Shown here: one piece after another, positions 8,419 to 22,095 of the stretch
Numbering within the stretch: position 1 is the first letter of the stretch
Layout of the letters: each line of letters opens with the position of its first letter
DNA from: Paralichthys olivaceus
Taxonomy: Eukaryota; Chordata; Actinopteri; Pleuronectiformes; Paralichthyidae
NCBI RefSeq assembly: GCF_024713975.1
Contig: NC_091098.1
Coordinates: 10,202,816 to 10,266,815, forward strand
DNA length: 64,000 bases
Direction of reading: 5' to 3'
The notes under the pieces: generated by a model
What the model was told of the DNA's origin: nothing
Database searches by the model: none
Seen by the model: the letters and a program-made list of their open reading frames with translations, nothing else
Made by a program: the position numbers and the translations under genes

Positions 8419-11400
8419 AGGCAGTTCACTGCAACATGAGCATGTATTATTCCATTCAGATTCATTTTGCAAACCGCCAAATCACTACATTCAATGTGTC
8501 ACAGCACTTGACCCATTAAGGTCAAGATCCCCAACAGGTCACACAATGAGCAAACAGTTGACTGGGGAGGATAAAAAAGTTTTTAATGGGAAGAAACTTA
8601 CATATCTGTGAGAGAAGAGAAATAGGGAAGAGAGGAGATGTGAGTGGAAAAGAGAGGAGAGAAGAGAGAGACACCAGGGATTGTTGTGTACGATCCTATT
8701 CTGTCAGACTTGTTCTTATAGGGAAATAACATGACTGATAAATATAATGATGTGAATAATAATAACATCACCCGTAGCAGGAATTACTATAACGTTATTA
8801 CGATCATTGTTTATGAACTGTATATGCACTGATATGAATCATTGAAGCAGAAGCTAATAAATTGTATTTCTAGTTATTCATATCTTAAAAATTCAAACTC
8901 AAAACAATCCCATTTACTGTGTTTCTAATTTGAAAGCATTGAGTGTCACACTACTAGAAAAAAAAGTTAAAATGAGATAATCTTACAATCAGTCGATATC
9001 AAGTTCTTGCCAGTTCATGTAGTCAAACCACAATGTCAAAACAATAAAGAAATAACAAACCAGACTAACAGGGCAGCATGGGTAAGCAGGTTAACAGGGT
9101 TAGCACTGTGTCACATCATCAAGGTCCTTTGTTCGAATCCTTCTGTATGGAATTTGTATGATTTGTGTTTGCGTGTGATTTCTGTGGGTACGTTGGTCTC
9201 CACCCACACTCCAAAGACACACAAATTGGATGTCTGCTGGGATTGGCTCCAGCTTCCCCTGACTCTCAAAAGGATAAGTGGTATGGATAATGGATGGATG
9301 GATGAAACTAACATGTATAATCCAGACTGCTACCACAGTAACTTTCCACACCCAACCTCCCTGAACTAGATTCTCAACCTCAAAAACACATGACATCACT
9401 CACCCACCCAATTGCTACTTTAACATATTGCCATACAGACATAGATACAGGTCAATAAGGTGAAATATGCAGCCATAGCAGCACTTAATGACATTTCCTG
9501 TCACTAATGCAGCTTTTTTCTGTCTGTCAGTGTTTCATGTTAATGAGATGAGATGTCCTTAGTTTTTGTTAGTTAACATTGTGTACTGTTTGCGAGGGCT
9601 AGCCCAGTTTGTTTGGACGTGGTTTCTGGGGCTGAATGTGCAGTGCTGTTAAACTAAATCTTTCTCATGCTTGGCTTATATGCAGATGTCATTACCTGAA
9701 ATTCTGCCTTTTCTCCCCTCGTGTCTGTCTCATCCATGCAACAGTCTGATCAGTCTCTGTATCCACCTAGGTCCCTCCGTCAGTGATGTCCAGGGTCCTG
9801 TCCCTTCGTGGCAGTGGGGTTCTCCCTGTGGCTGGGGGGGAGGTGATTGGTGAAGGGCTGAGGGTGAGGGTGGACCGGCCCGCAGCCTTCAGGGCCGTTC
9901 TGGCAGGTGGAGCCACAGAGTACCTGAAGCCCTCCAGTCAGAGGCAGAGCTGTGTAGTGCTTAACTGCCCCGCGCTGCACCCTAAACCCAACACACCCAC
10001 TCCTGATACACTGACTCTAGGTCAGCTGAGGACTGTTCTGCTGGCTGACCACATGGGGGCGCTGCTGAGAGGACAAGGGTGAGTGTGAGAGTTAATTTCA
10101 ACATGTCTCTCTTAAATCCATTACATCAGCTTCCCCTGATTTACTCTACATCAAAAAAAATCCTTTGTTTTTTATATTTAACCACTAATTAACAATGAAT
10201 TGGTAACAACAAATAACAACTGACAACTTAAATGAGCATATTCAATATTTTCTGACCTTTAAAAAATAAACCATCAATTGAAAAAAGTTAAAGATAGGTG
10301 ACCTGCTTATGAAAACAACTGTTGCTGTAAGTGTGACATGCCGATGTCACCTCTCTCAGATTTGCAGTGTCCTATTGCCCCACGCTTCCCCAAGACAGCG
10401 ACATCAGCACCTTTCTGCAAGCTCTAGGAATCGATTGGCCGACAGCCCCCGCCAGCTGGACCAATGAGGAGCGGGAGGAGAAGATCCAGGAGGCACTGGA
10501 GAACTGCCCGTATAAAGAGAGGGAAACGGAGAGAGGCAGGAGGACCAGTGGTGGCGGAGGAAGGAAGGCAGAGGAGGGGGAGAACGAGGGAGCGCTCAGG
10601 GTCAACCTGACAAGAGTGTTCCAGGAGGAGGGGCTGCTGGGATACGACCCTAGCCTTGGTACCTGCACAGGTAAGTTAGATAAGATTTTTGCTGCAGTTT
10701 ATGGTTATATTGTAATGGCGTGTTTGTGCCGTGCTGCTTTTCTATTTCATTCAGCATTTTTTGAACGGATAAAAGTTTGTCTGATAACAACTTTGTTCGT
10801 GTTTACATTTGGCAATAATGTTGGTCTTGGGTGATCTGAAGTGGACAGCTGACCCACATCACAGTTAACTCCTGTGTCTATCATAATAGTGAATCAAATT
10901 CTTATCTTATTTGTATAGCCCAGATTTACAAATCACAATTTGTCTCATATGGTCTTAACAACATCTTCTGTCCTTAACCGTAACAAGAGTAAGAAAAACT
11001 ACCAAAAAACTATAAGGGGGGGGGGGGGGGAGTGCAGACAGAAGTGCAATAGATGCCGCTTGTAATTCAACACATCAACAAAATAATAGTATTTACAACA
11101 TTGATTAGAAGAAACAGATTGTAAGATAATGAAGAAGTGTGTCAATGTTTAAAGTATTTATACTTAAGACAATGTTCCTTCTCATCCATGTTTTTCTTCA
11201 GACAAAACAAGAAACACTGCATATTAATTAGTGATTGTGAGCAGTGGAGTCAGGCAGTTTGGAGATGGCCAGGCTCACTGTTTCACCCAGATTTCCATAC
11301 TTTATTTAAAGCCAAACTAATGTCCTGGCTCCAGCACCATCACATTACTCCTCATTCCTAAAAAAACTATTCCTTTCATACTTTGGCAGTGTTTCATGTG

Positions 11401-14299
11401 TTTACACATGCCTATGTAAGAGAAAAGTCTCAAGGGTAACAGATAGTTATATCAGCTATACATTTACTGATAAGAGTTCGTTGGTTTATATCTGTTTCAG
11501 TACAAAGAGACAGTGTTTCACATCTGGCACAACTGGACCTAGCCACAGCCGACTGCACAGTAAGAGAGACACACGCAATTTCCTAATTTCTCATCAACAA
11601 TAACAGTCAAAGCATTGATTTGTAAATCCTTTCTGTATCCTTCATAGGTAGCCATGGCAACAGCGTTACATGTGACTTCCTGTCAGGATGAGTTCCGCCA
11701 GCAGCAGATAGCAATGTTGTGGAGAGCCAGTGGAGCGACACACACGCAGGTGACCACACACATGCTGTACACACACAAACTCACACGGCCATGTAGTGCA
11801 TAGTGTTCCTATTTTCAGCGTCTCTGCTCTATGTGTCTGCAGAGACATCTGGTGTGTGGGCCTGTGAAGACTCCTGGTTCTCACCTCACTGCTGCACAGT
11901 ACCTGCAGTAAGACACATCACTTCCTTTTATCTATATCTCTTCGCATTTCTTTCCTGGTCTCCTTTTCCCTCTCTATCACTTCTGTTTTTCCACAATACA
12001 GATGTTTATTATCATAAAAGTCATTATTACCAGGATCCCCTCAGCACTGATGAGATTGAAGTTAATGAAAAGTACATTAAAATAACTCTAGTGGGCGTTG
12101 ATGGGGCTTTTCTTCATCTCTGTGTTATTGCAGTGTATTTTTAGCCCAGCTGTCTGAGTAAACAAGGCCTCTATTGTCTTCCTCCTCTGCTGCAGGCTGA
12201 GAAGAGGACAGATGAAGGAAGCCTCAGAGATGAAGTATGGAGATCAAGTAGAAGGTTTGTGTGTGTGCACATATAACAGAGTTTGTGGTCTCCTTACTTA
12301 TCAAACTGACCTGAGATGATGAAGGGAACAAACTAAATACCTTCTCATCCTCCTCTAGGTCAGACGTGGGATGACATCATCAGGGTCATGACCTCTGCCA
12401 CAGTCAGATTTGAGCTGCTGTCTACAGTCCACACTAGTCCTGTGAGTTCTCACCAGTAGACCAAATGATGGAAAACATGGTAAAGAATAGAGTTGAGATG
12501 TGGTTAGGTTAGGGTTTGGCGTGAATTGGTCACTGTTCATTTAGAGACAATATCTTGGTTGAAGGTTGTACATGAGTCAAAGCAAAGTCCTAATAAGAAT
12601 AGCTGCACAAACCTGTGTGTGTGCTTTTAACATTGACTGGGTTTGACTCGGGAAGTTTGTCTCTGTTCAAAGTGAAATCCATGACAGTTTACTCAATGAT
12701 GTAATTGGTTGAGTCAGAATGAGTGACAGCTGTCGGTTGCAGGTGACACTGGACGTCCAGAGGGAAGGGGGCGTGTCCACCAAAGGGCCGAGAGGAGGCG
12801 TGTTTGTGATGTACAACTGTGCCAGACTTCACACTCTGTTCGACAGCTATGAGAGAGGAGTGGAGAAGGGTGAGAGCTCATTTATCCTTTCAGACAGTTT
12901 CTCCGGCTCGTTAAGCAGTTTTCATGCTCTGATTTGGAAGGAGCTGTGTCGAGGTGCTGAAACGGAGTCACGTCAGAGAGAAACTGAAAAATCGAAACCA
13001 TCATTTCTCATTTTCTCACAGTACTTAAGCTACTTCACAATCTTTGTATGTTGGTAATCATTGCTTTAAAGAGTCCAAGCTTATTATTTTTAGTTATTAC
13101 TTATAACAAGTGAATATGATTTATATGTGTGTTCACTGTTTGCCTACAGGTCTGTACCCAGAAATCCCTGATTGCTCCCAGCTAGACTTCTCTGCTCTGA
13201 AAGAGGAGGTACCACTTTATTGTGTATATTGTGATTATATGTTTCCCCGTCCCACTGATTTCCTTTTGTTTTCATTTTTCATAATTCATTGGTGGCCAAT
13301 AATATCAGCAAATATAAATCTTTAACAGACATAACTGTCTAAAAAAAATATTTTCCGAATTGAAGTTCTATATATTTGTTTGTATTTATGATAAAATGTA
13401 TGCTAAAAACTGTAATACAGATTTCATAAAGACAATTTAGAAATCATTGCCAATTTTCTTCAATATAAACATTGGCTGATATATCTGTATCAGAAATGTT
13501 TTGGTATCGGCCCTGTCTCCACTCACAGCAGCATTTCAGTGGGGTTCCTGAACCCTGACATCTTGTCTCTGTGCTGTGACAGGGCGAGTGGCTGCTCCTC
13601 TTCAATTACCTCATCCCATTCTCCGAGCTGCTGGACCAATCGGGACAAGCGCTAGATGGGGAAGGAGGAGGAGCCAGAGTCAATATAAAGACTGAACAGG
13701 TAGATGAACAGATAAGTGAAGTAAATAGTGTCCAAAGTCTGCTGTTGAGAATTGAATGTTAATGTAACTCTTAAATGTGTTTGTGTTCTTCAGATCTGTA
13801 AATTTCTCGTGTCTCTCAGTAAAGACTTCAGCTCGTACTACAACAGAGTCCACGTGCTGGGGGTAAGGATCTTTTTATATCTGTGTGCCTCTTTTACAAA
13901 ACATATTATTTGATTTATTCACTGAAGTGGATTCTTGCCTGGAAACATATTTGTTTAGATGCGTGTGTTCCCTTCCTGTTGTGCATCATACAGAGATAAG
14001 TGTATTAAGAGCCTGCTGCACTGTCTGGTGACTTTGTGTGTTAGGTAAACAATATTTCTCTAAATCTCTCTTCGGATCTCTCCCTTCACTTTCTCTGTCT
14101 TCCTTTTTTTTACCTCCCACCCTTGCCTCCTACCATATTGTCTTTCTTTCTCTTTTTGTCTTTCTTTCTTTCCTTTCAGGAGCCGTTGCCTCATCTCTTT
14201 AACCAGATGTTTTGTCGCCTGTATCTGTTGAGAGCCTTGAGAGAGCTCTACCACAGCGCTCTGGACACCCTCAACCTTCCCCCCATCAGACAACTATAG
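7371..14299 (+). CDS. dalrd3: DALR anticodon-binding domain-containing protein 3, 13 exons
   Basis: DALRD3 is an arginyl-tRNA-synthetase-like protein without catalytic domain; with METTL2 it supports 3-methylcytidine formation in arginine tRNAs (established knowledge). Coding exons: 7371-7604, 9771-10078, 10360-10670, 11501-11559, 11648-11749, 11843-11907, 12196-12254, 12359-12441, 12743-12869, 13150-13208, 13583-13699, 13794-13862, 14180-14299. All introns are GT-AG, phases agree, and the sum is 1713 bases: 570 residues plus TAG (human about 543). Matches to the human protein (recalled) include [50 protein letters not shown] and the last LNLPPI. The DALR helical domain spans about residues 415-570. 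Exon 3 carries a low-complexity E/R/G-rich insert near residues 230-255. I start at the ATG at 7371; the preceding codon is GTG. The gene looks intact. Confidence 0.95.
8101..8128. repeat. (GAT)n microsatellite
   Basis: About nine GAT units in dalrd3 intron 1. Confidence 0.95.
8387..8415. repeat. (TA)n microsatellite
   Basis: About 14 TA units in dalrd3 intron 1. Confidence 0.95.
9071..9304 (+). mobile_element. SINE-like repeat with tRNA-like head
   Basis: The head starts GGGCAGCATGGGTAAGCAGG (A-box-like) and continues to GTTCGAATCC at 9131-9140, a good RNA polymerase III B box. The 3' end contains GGCTCCAGC and ends in GGATGGATGGATGA, a tail I recall as typical of a widespread fish repeat. 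The copy is diverged and lies in dalrd3 intron 1. A truncated relative of its 3' end lies at 51541-51610. Confidence 0.7.
10891..11010 (+). repeat. Dispersed fish repeat fragment
   Basis: In dalrd3 intron 3, about 120 bp matches a common fish repeat recalled by its phrases TTTGTATAGCCCA, AAATCACAATTTGTCTC and AAAAACTACCAAAAAAC. No terminal repeats are seen. Confidence 0.6.
11016..11030. repeat. Poly-G tract (15 bp)
   Basis: An uninterrupted run of 15 G residues just after the dispersed repeat in dalrd3 intron 3; a G-quadruplex is possible. Confidence 0.9.
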
Positions 14300-14350
14300 C
14301 CTTGATAGAATTCACTCTGGCCATCAGTGTTAGCCCTACCTCCAAACCCA

Positions 14351-14421
<71 letters not shown>
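14351..14421. repeat. (CA)n microsatellite in the dalrd3 3' UTR region
   Basis: About 70 bp of CA with one CC interruption, beginning 52 bp after the dalrd3 stop codon. An ATTAAA at 14459-14464 is a possible polyadenylation signal, so this repeat may lie in the mature 3' UTR. Confidence 0.9.
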
Positions 14422-14423
<2 letters not shown>

Positions 14424-14697
14424 CTTGTAGCTTCATCATATAAACACTTTGCTTGGATATTAAATGTGTCCATGTGGCACATTGTTAGCTTCCCCTGTTT
14501 TGGCGTTGTTACAGCCAGTGACTGTTTCACCTGCTCACTATGTAGCTTCTACAGCTCAATGTGAATGATTTCCTGTAGCTGAACATACTGTAATACAACA
14601 TTACTCATCAATCCTGTAATGTGACAATGGTAATGGTAAGTTCAGCTTGATGTGGGTCGACTGGTTTTGTTGGAAAATGTGCAAAGATTTTATATTG

Positions 14698-15140
14698 TTA
14701 AAGAATTGATAGTTTATATTTTTGGAAATCCTCCTATTTGCTTTCTTATCAAGCGTTAGATGAGAAGGTCTATATAATTCTTATATAGTTTTCAGAGGAA
14801 CACAATCTCTCCACTAGCTCCTCTAAAACTCACATATTTGCACAATAGAGCTTGGTTATATAATATAAACAAAAACCAAAGTGTGAAAACGATAATCTGA
14901 TATTTTATGGGGCATTACGTGTTAGACTATTTCCTATCTTGGGCCAGCTAACATGCCACCAGAGGAGACCCCAAGAAGTTACTGATCCCTGGCAGGAAAT
15001 AGTCTGACACAAACTGCCTTTAGCAGTCTTCATGCTAAGCTAAGCTAACCAGCTGAATGAGTAGTATTGAGCTTCTCCTCCAACTCTCGTGAGAATGTGA
15101 ACAAGCTTTATTTCCCAAAATGTCAAACTATTCCTTCAAG
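14698..15140. mobile_element. MITE with diverged terminal inverted repeats
   Basis: The left end (TTAAAGAATTGATAGTTTAT, then TTTTTGGAAAT) is an imperfect complement of the right end (ATTTCCCAAAATGTC, then AAACTATTCCTTCAAG). The interior holds CTAAGCTAAGCTAACC and AAAACCAAAGTG-type phrases of a very common fish MITE (recalled). About 440 bp, just past the dalrd3 3' end. Confidence 0.7.
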
Positions 15141-15468
15141 TTTGGATTAACTGCTCCATTGAGGTGAAAGGGATATTTGTCCATCACACAGACCAGGCAG
15201 CAGAATTTTAACAACCTAATGTGGCAAATGTAGAGCGACTCAGTTAATGAAGATGGGACATTTGTTCGGTTGAAGCTTGCAATTATAAATTCTACTCTTG
15301 TCATGTAACCATGTCGTGCATTTTTATGCCTTTTAACCCAACAACCTAAAAAACATTCTATCTTGGTGCCGTAATCCCAACATTACTCTTGTGTCCCACC
15401 TGAACTGTAGATAAACTTGTTCATCTTTTTAAATGGCCTTATTATAATCTTGGTACCCCCTGATTTAG

Positions 15469-15967
15469 GATGCTTTCACACCTACCGTGTATGGTCTGGA
15501 CCTTCTGAGGTTTCAGTTTTGTCCGAAACAAAATAATAAAGTCGGGCCAAAAGAGGTGGTCTCGGTCCAGATAAAAATAATAAGTTCTGTTCATTTGGAG
15601 AGTGAAAAAACATATTTTTGGACTGTGCACACTTTCAGACCAATTGCAAGAAGGAATGAAGGATTGCTGCAGTCTTTGCGTCTGACATAATGTTTAAATG
15701 ATGAGGACGTTCATTTGGCACATTGGAAATTGGCTGGAAATACCGTAATGATCGTACTGAGGTAGTGAATTTAACAAAATGAACCCTTTCATTAATTTAA
15801 CTACGAAAAGACAACTGCCCACCAGATGACGACAGGATGTGTTTATGTCACACAAAAATTTCAGACCCCTCCCTAAATTACAATGTGATAACAAATCTAA
15901 CTGGATCAAATGTAAACAAGATAACAAAGAATGAACCTTGGTTCAGACTTTCAGGTGTGAAAACGTC
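15469..15967. mobile_element. hAT-like non-autonomous DNA element
   Basis: Roughly 500 bp bounded by GATGCTTTCACACCT on the left and AGGTGTGAAAACGTC on the right, an inverted pair of about 15 bp with two mismatches. The ends resemble fish elements usually placed near hAT; this assignment is from memory. I did not find a matching 8-bp target-site duplication, and no transposase is encoded. Confidence 0.6.
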
Positions 15968-18169
15968 CATAATGTCTGTGTCTCTCTTCTTTGAAACAAT
16001 GCCTGAAAACAGTCCTGAAAGTCTTACTCTATATGACGCTTTGTGGTAGAGGGTCCAGTTTCATGTACGTTTGCCACCTTGCATTAATCAATGCCATATA
16101 AATATTTATTGTCAGTTTAATGTGTACAGAATATATATATTCTGCATACTAAGTCTTAACTGCTGTGTTGATATGATTATCCAGAACCCTCAGATTAGTT
16201 GTAGTTATTGTGCTTGACAAATCACAAATGTTCAGTATCAAACATGTACCAGATAAACAGGTGCAACAACAGCAGCTTCGCAGCATCTAGGACTTTGTGC
16301 CAAAATGTTAGCAAATGCATGAAGTGGCATGAAAATAATATATATGAAGAGTTTTATGAGATAAGATGTAATTTATAAACTGTGGGAGGGGAAAAACAAT
16401 GAGCCTAAGTGGAATCTTCGGTATCTCTGACATGGGGAAATGTGTTTGTTGCAATTTCAGTTCTGGTAAAACGTGCCATAACTTGTTTTTTTTAAATTGT
16501 CTGTCGTTGAAACAAAACTGTTGTATCGTACACAAAGATCAAATATCTTACAAATTCTCTTCTCACTGCATGAAATGTTGTCTGTTCCTGAATTGTCAGA
16601 TTTCTTTTCTTAATGGGACGAATTTTTTTTACTGAAGAAAAGGGAAGGAGAGGTTTGCAATAAGCTGATTTGTTTACAGTAACTGTTGTTAACTGCCATA
16701 GTAATTATACAGCCGTAAAGCAGCAGAGATGATGGACTTTTTTTTGTACCTTATGCTGGATAATGTATAGATGCCATTTGTTCACTTACATATACACAAC
16801 GGTGGGACTCTCGTGTTGCCATGTTTTCACCCATGAGACCTCAGCATCTCTGACCTTCCACCATTTCTCTTTCTTCTCTCCTTCCCCTTTCCTGTTCCTT
16901 CTCCAATTACTCTCATCTTCATATACAGAGCTTAACTTTGCTGTTCCTAATTCAGGGCCGCATGTTTTGGGTGTTCAAGTACTTGTGATTCATTTTTTAA
17001 AAGCTAATTTCTGGAAATGCTGATAAGAAGCATTGTTTCTGTGTAAATCAAACAGCTACAACACAATTAAAAAATAATGCTTCTAAATTATTGTTAATCC
17101 ACCCAGCTTTGAATTGGACCTTATCAATATTAAAAGAAAAATTGTATTTCATCAGTCCTGCAACAATAAGAAGCATTGCCACAGCTTCTAAGGATATTCC
17201 TTTGTATGCTGTAAAATCTCCCTCTCTGACCCTTGAGTATATCCACTCATCTGAAAGTATTCCTGCCAAACGTCCTCCAACACACATCTGTCCACCTACA
17301 GTTTCTGTGTCCTTCCCATCTGCAGAATGAAAATAACTAACACTGGCTCCCTCGCTGTGTTCTCCTCTGCGTCAGACTGATAGAAATACAGAAACTGCTC
17401 CATTGTTGCAAACTGCCCCTAGGCTACAGAAATACAATACCCCACGTACTGCATGGATATAAAGAATATGTTGTTAACAGTGATCCATCACTATAGATCA
17501 GACCCTGGTAACGTGACATGACATTAGTCTTTACTCTTTTTCTCTTCTGCTTCCTATCCCCTCGCTTGGGTGCCTAACTTGGTGTTTTCTTCCCTTCTCT
17601 CCTTTGATTATCTGTTCCCTCATTTGGAGCTCGTTAATAAAAAGGAAGGGACTGATTCATGGCTGATTACAAAGATTTGCTTCTTAAAAACCTGAGCCAA
17701 TTCTGAATTCTGTAGGTAATATCACATTTCTGTTAAGATTTTATGTGATTTATCACAAACTAAATTATCATACATTTATCTCTGTGAATTGTTCACAGTA
17801 AGAATCCTAAAGATCCTGTTTGATTGTGCCCCAGATGATATTTGTGGATTTAAATTAGAAATGTATGATATTAGAAGGTCCTGCATTTCCTCTCTCACTG
17901 TTCCTGTCTAATTATACATGGAACAATGTACACACATGCACCTCAAAGGGTTTGAACCAGTAAAGTTCAGTCCTGATAATTGGTAATGACTGAACAAATT
18001 CAGCTTCACTAGTATTATGAAGGATTATGTATCTTTTCCTCCAGACTTTGATTTTGATTCCTATCTGGGTTTTATTGTTACTTCCAAAAATTATTTTTCC
18101 CATCATGCAACTCTCAAACCCAGAGAAATTAAAATAAAATAATCTAACCCTAACAAACTAATACTTCTA
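15968..18169. other. Intergenic DNA, no gene recognised
   Basis: AT-rich DNA with pyrimidine-rich patches (16850-16925 and 17520-17610). No exon, RNA or named repeat is seen. Confidence 0.5.
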
Positions 18170-18410
18170 TGTTAGTGAGGAAACTCATTGGCATTATGCA
18201 TGCCGTAGCCCCTTACCCTAACCATCACAACCTTATGCCTAACCCTAACCCTTAGCTAAACCTAATTCTAACCCTAAAAACAAGACTTAATCCTCCAACA
18301 GTCCATTGGAAGTGGGGTAGAAAGCCAAAATGTCCTCACCCTTCACGTTCTAGGCTCAAATTGGTCCTCACAAAGATATCTGTACAAGTACATACACACA
18401 AACACACACA
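18170..18410 (+). repeat. Dispersed repeat with CCCTAA-type phrases
   Basis: A diverged copy of a common fish repeat with phrases CATTGGCATTATGCATGC, CTAACCCTAACCCTTAGC and GGTCCTCACAAAGATA, ending in a CA-rich tail. The CCCTAA phrases are part of this repeat and not a telomere remnant. Confidence 0.6.
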
Positions 18411-18968
18411 GCTGTGAGTCTCACCTGTGACCCTCCTCTGTGTTCATTCAAATGTGTACTTTCCAAGCTATGCTACAAATACACATGTAGATCAATAAAT
18501 TATTTCTCCACCACCCTGTTGATTTTTTAAAAATCTGTGATGTCATGGTTTATCTACAAAGTTTTAAAAAACTGTATAGCTGCTTCTGTTGTAGTTAAAT
18601 GAATACATTGAGCCAGTCATAGTTATAATACTAATACTTTAAGTGGAGAAGGTCTGCATGGTAAAGGTCACTGATTATCATGTAGCCTCACAGGACAATG
18701 CAGACAATCAGTGGGTCCTCTAAATTGAATGAGGGAAGATTATAAGAGAATGTTGTTAACACAAAGCACAGCTGATTGACAAGGAACTCAACCTTACAAT
18801 GATGGAATTCAAATTTTAAATATATCCATTATAATCTACTCAAAATAAAAAGAGGGATGTTGCAGTGTTTCCTGAAACCATCACAAGAGACCTCGATATA
18901 TAAAGTATCTGCCAAATGCTATTTTTGTCAGTTTATTAAATGATGTTAATGGTACATTTTGTAGTTTC

Positions 18969-18972
<4 letters not shown>

Positions 18973-19013
<41 letters not shown>
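18973..19013. repeat. (TA)n microsatellite
   Basis: About 40 bp of TA with one TG interruption. Confidence 0.95.
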
Positions 19014-19014
<1 letters not shown>

Positions 19015-19268
19015 AATATAGACAATTAAAACACAGTTAAATCTGTGGTTAATCAATCGTGTGACAAATCAGCAGTTTGTCGCTATGTTATATTGCTATA
19101 ATTTATATTTTAGACCTGATCTGTGGATGTTTTCTTGATTCGTTCTTTGTCTCCATGGCCAATATTTGTCATTTGAATCTTCCCTTGGGCTTGGTGCTCA
19201 TTTAAGGCTCTCGATGGTCATCGTCATGTCGTCTTTTATTTCATCTCTTTAGTCTTGAACCCTGACCA

Positions 19269-19294
19269 TATATATATATATATATATATATATA
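19269..19294. repeat. (TA)n microsatellite
   Basis: About 13 TA units, 255 bp after the previous TA array. Confidence 0.95.
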
Positions 19295-20871
19295 AACAAT
19301 CTAAAACAAATATATAAAATAACAGCCATGAGACACCATGAAAAATAGTGGCAGAAAATAACATTTCATATACAGGAAATATCCAATGCACTGAAAGTTC
19401 TTCTCTGGAAGTGTACAGCAGTGTGCTGTTACTTTCTGCATCTGTGTGTCAGTGTGTTGTCAGACTGTTTACAGACAGAAGCTTATTTCTTTACAGAGGA
19501 GGGAAATACAGTTGATTGATAGTGTTTCCAGGGACAAGATTCCCTCCACCTGTTCAGGCTGTCAGCCTCCTCTTCATCCTTCATTTCATTTTAGACAGTG
19601 AAGTGAGTGAGAGATGCTCCGAGCCCACGCAGTCTTGATACCGTCTTCCTGCCAACGCAGCACATACAGAGAGCAACTGACAGACCTCATGTCACAAACA
19701 TCAAAAGCTGCAGTGTTTATCAGCGTGAGGCACAGGGCTCTTTGGACGCTTATAGAGAATAAGATCTCCGAAAAAAAACAAACAAAGACAGAACAGCAAG
19801 TCGTCTTTTAGATTTAATTTGAAATAATGGTATTAACTCTTGACATTTGCAGTCATGCATGATGAGCTACAGCTGATAAATGTAACAAATCCGTGGAGCA
19901 GTTTAATGATGTTTCCTCCTCACAACCTGTCCTGACCTGCAGTAATGAGCAGCAGTCAGAAAACATCAGTATTTAGGGCATGCTCTTCTTCCAGTGCGGC
20001 TTCTTCTTTTCAAATTGTGTAAAAAGAAAGAAGACAAAATAGGGACATGAAGGTTTTAGGGATAATTGCAACTATTTCTGAGAGCAACAATACGATACAA
20101 GTTGAATAAAGACATTAAGATTAAAAATAAAAGATTTCAAGTTCAACAGATATGAAGGAATATTTGAGTAATTACTTACAGATATTTTAACATATGAACG
20201 ACTTTTTGAGGCCTAAAATACAGAGTATTGAACTTTAGAGTTTTTAAGACCCTGTCTGTCAATTTATTCATGACAGGATGACCAGTCAGACACTAATGCA
20301 CCTATAGATACGTTTACAGAAGTATACACTTGCTTGACTTGGAATTGTATCTACTTGTACCCTGTTCAAAGTAGGGACAATGAAAAACACAATGACACAG
20401 TATCGGGCAGTCCCTTACCTGCACAGCCACATAGAAGACATAGACAAAGCTTTGGAAGGAAATGTGCAAAGTTCAAATAAGCAAGCCTATTACATTTTTT
20501 ATGGTCAGCATTGAAGCATGGATTTGCAGCCTTAACTGCAATTTGCCAATGAGATATCAAGACTTTTCTTGATCTCAAATTGTGACCAGCCTTTTTTTAA
20601 TTGTAACAATTGATCTGTCATTTGTCTCGCAACTTTCCACACAGTGACAACTTGTAGCACTGTCAAAAAAACAAATTAGTCTCTCTCAAGCTGTTGTTTA
20701 TATAGTGCATGTATTAGTTACTCTTGCATAGAGGAGGTGCAGCCACATTTTGAGTTGCATGTTGACAAAGGCTCAAATATGCTGTCTCATCTTTGTTATG
20801 CTGTTTTTTTTGCTCTGGCTGGAGAGTAAAAAAGAGAGACAGGTGGGTTTAAGTCTCAAAGGGAGTGTGAT

Positions 20872-20873
<2 letters not shown>
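19295..20873. other. Intergenic DNA, no gene recognised
   Basis: No exon, RNA gene or named repeat is seen. Confidence 0.5.
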
Positions 20874-20926
<53 letters not shown>

Positions 20927-20928
20927 GT
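20874..20928. repeat. (GT)n microsatellite
   Basis: About 27 GT units. Confidence 0.95.
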
Positions 20929-22095
20929 GATAAAGAGGTCACTGTTAGATTTTCTCATTTGGCCAATCATCTGCTCCCGTCTGTTGTGTGTTTAGTATGA
21001 GCATCAACACAGCTGTTTCCTGGAGCCCTTCTCTCTCTGTCTCTGCATATTTACACGAGTTACAGTCACAAAGAGGTTTCTTCAGTGGAAGAAATCAATT
21101 ATTGAGCTTGTTTGCACTGCAGATGCTCTCACTGCCATTTTCTTCTTTCTTTCTTTTTTTTTCTTTTTTTACAAATGGTGACTGTGTGAGCACCAGACAA
21201 ATGCGCTGACAAATGTTACATAGCCTGAATATTCTTCATCTTTGTGTGTATTGAACAAAGGCCTTCATGTCTGGGTGTCTCCTCTTCCTACACCTTGTCA
21301 TAAGTGTGCCATATTTGGGTTTGTGATCTCTCACTACCAGCTCACAACTCGTGACATTCTACACAACTCAAAGGTACCGGAAGGCATGTCGATCTATGAT
21401 GACATCTGCAGTGCACCAGATTCACCACACAGAGGCGATGCTTGGACAGGTTTTCCATAGGCTAAACAAACAAGTCTTAAATCCAGCCAGACACACTGCA
21501 AAAAAGCAGAGCAAAGCAAAATTTGTTATGGACGTCTCAAAATTTCTTTCCATGCATGTTATAAAGGCTAACGATCATTATCATATACATACAGGCTCAC
21601 ACTGTTAATGTTATTATTATGCCTCAACTATTAGGAAAACGTTAAAACAATCTGAATTCTGTTTCAACTCAGAAACCCCAGCAAAGTGTAATGGCCTTGC
21701 CAACTCTCTTCTTCCTTAAGTCACACGAAGGAGTAGCTAAACATGAACATCGTGGTTTGGATCCTCCTCTTGTTGTTGTACTCAGATTTCCAAGCTGCTG
21801 ATTGCCAGATGCCAACATCTGTCTTTTCATGCCTGCAAACCTTTTGGTTTTTAGTTTGTTTCCTATTGTTTGTTATGTCATCAGTGCAAATGAACACCAC
21901 AGCTGTCTGAAAAGAGAAGGGCGCAGATGATGCTTTTTTCAAGTGTTGCAAAGTTTAACTTGTGTTCACATTATGACATTGAATGGTCAGAAAACAGGAA
22001 AAAATGAAGTCTTCCTAGAATTAAACTGAACAGCTAAAACATCCAGCCATTTCAAACAGAACATTAACTGCTGTGTTTATTTTTATATTGAAAAT
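20929..22095. other. Intergenic DNA, no gene recognised
   Basis: No convincing exon. Short open frames around 21242-21608 lack splice context or any family I recognise. Confidence 0.5.

Noticed and set aside
18230..18285. Interstitial telomere repeat (CCCTAA phrases)
   Set aside because: The phrases are irregular and part of a common fish dispersed repeat, not a TTAGGG array.
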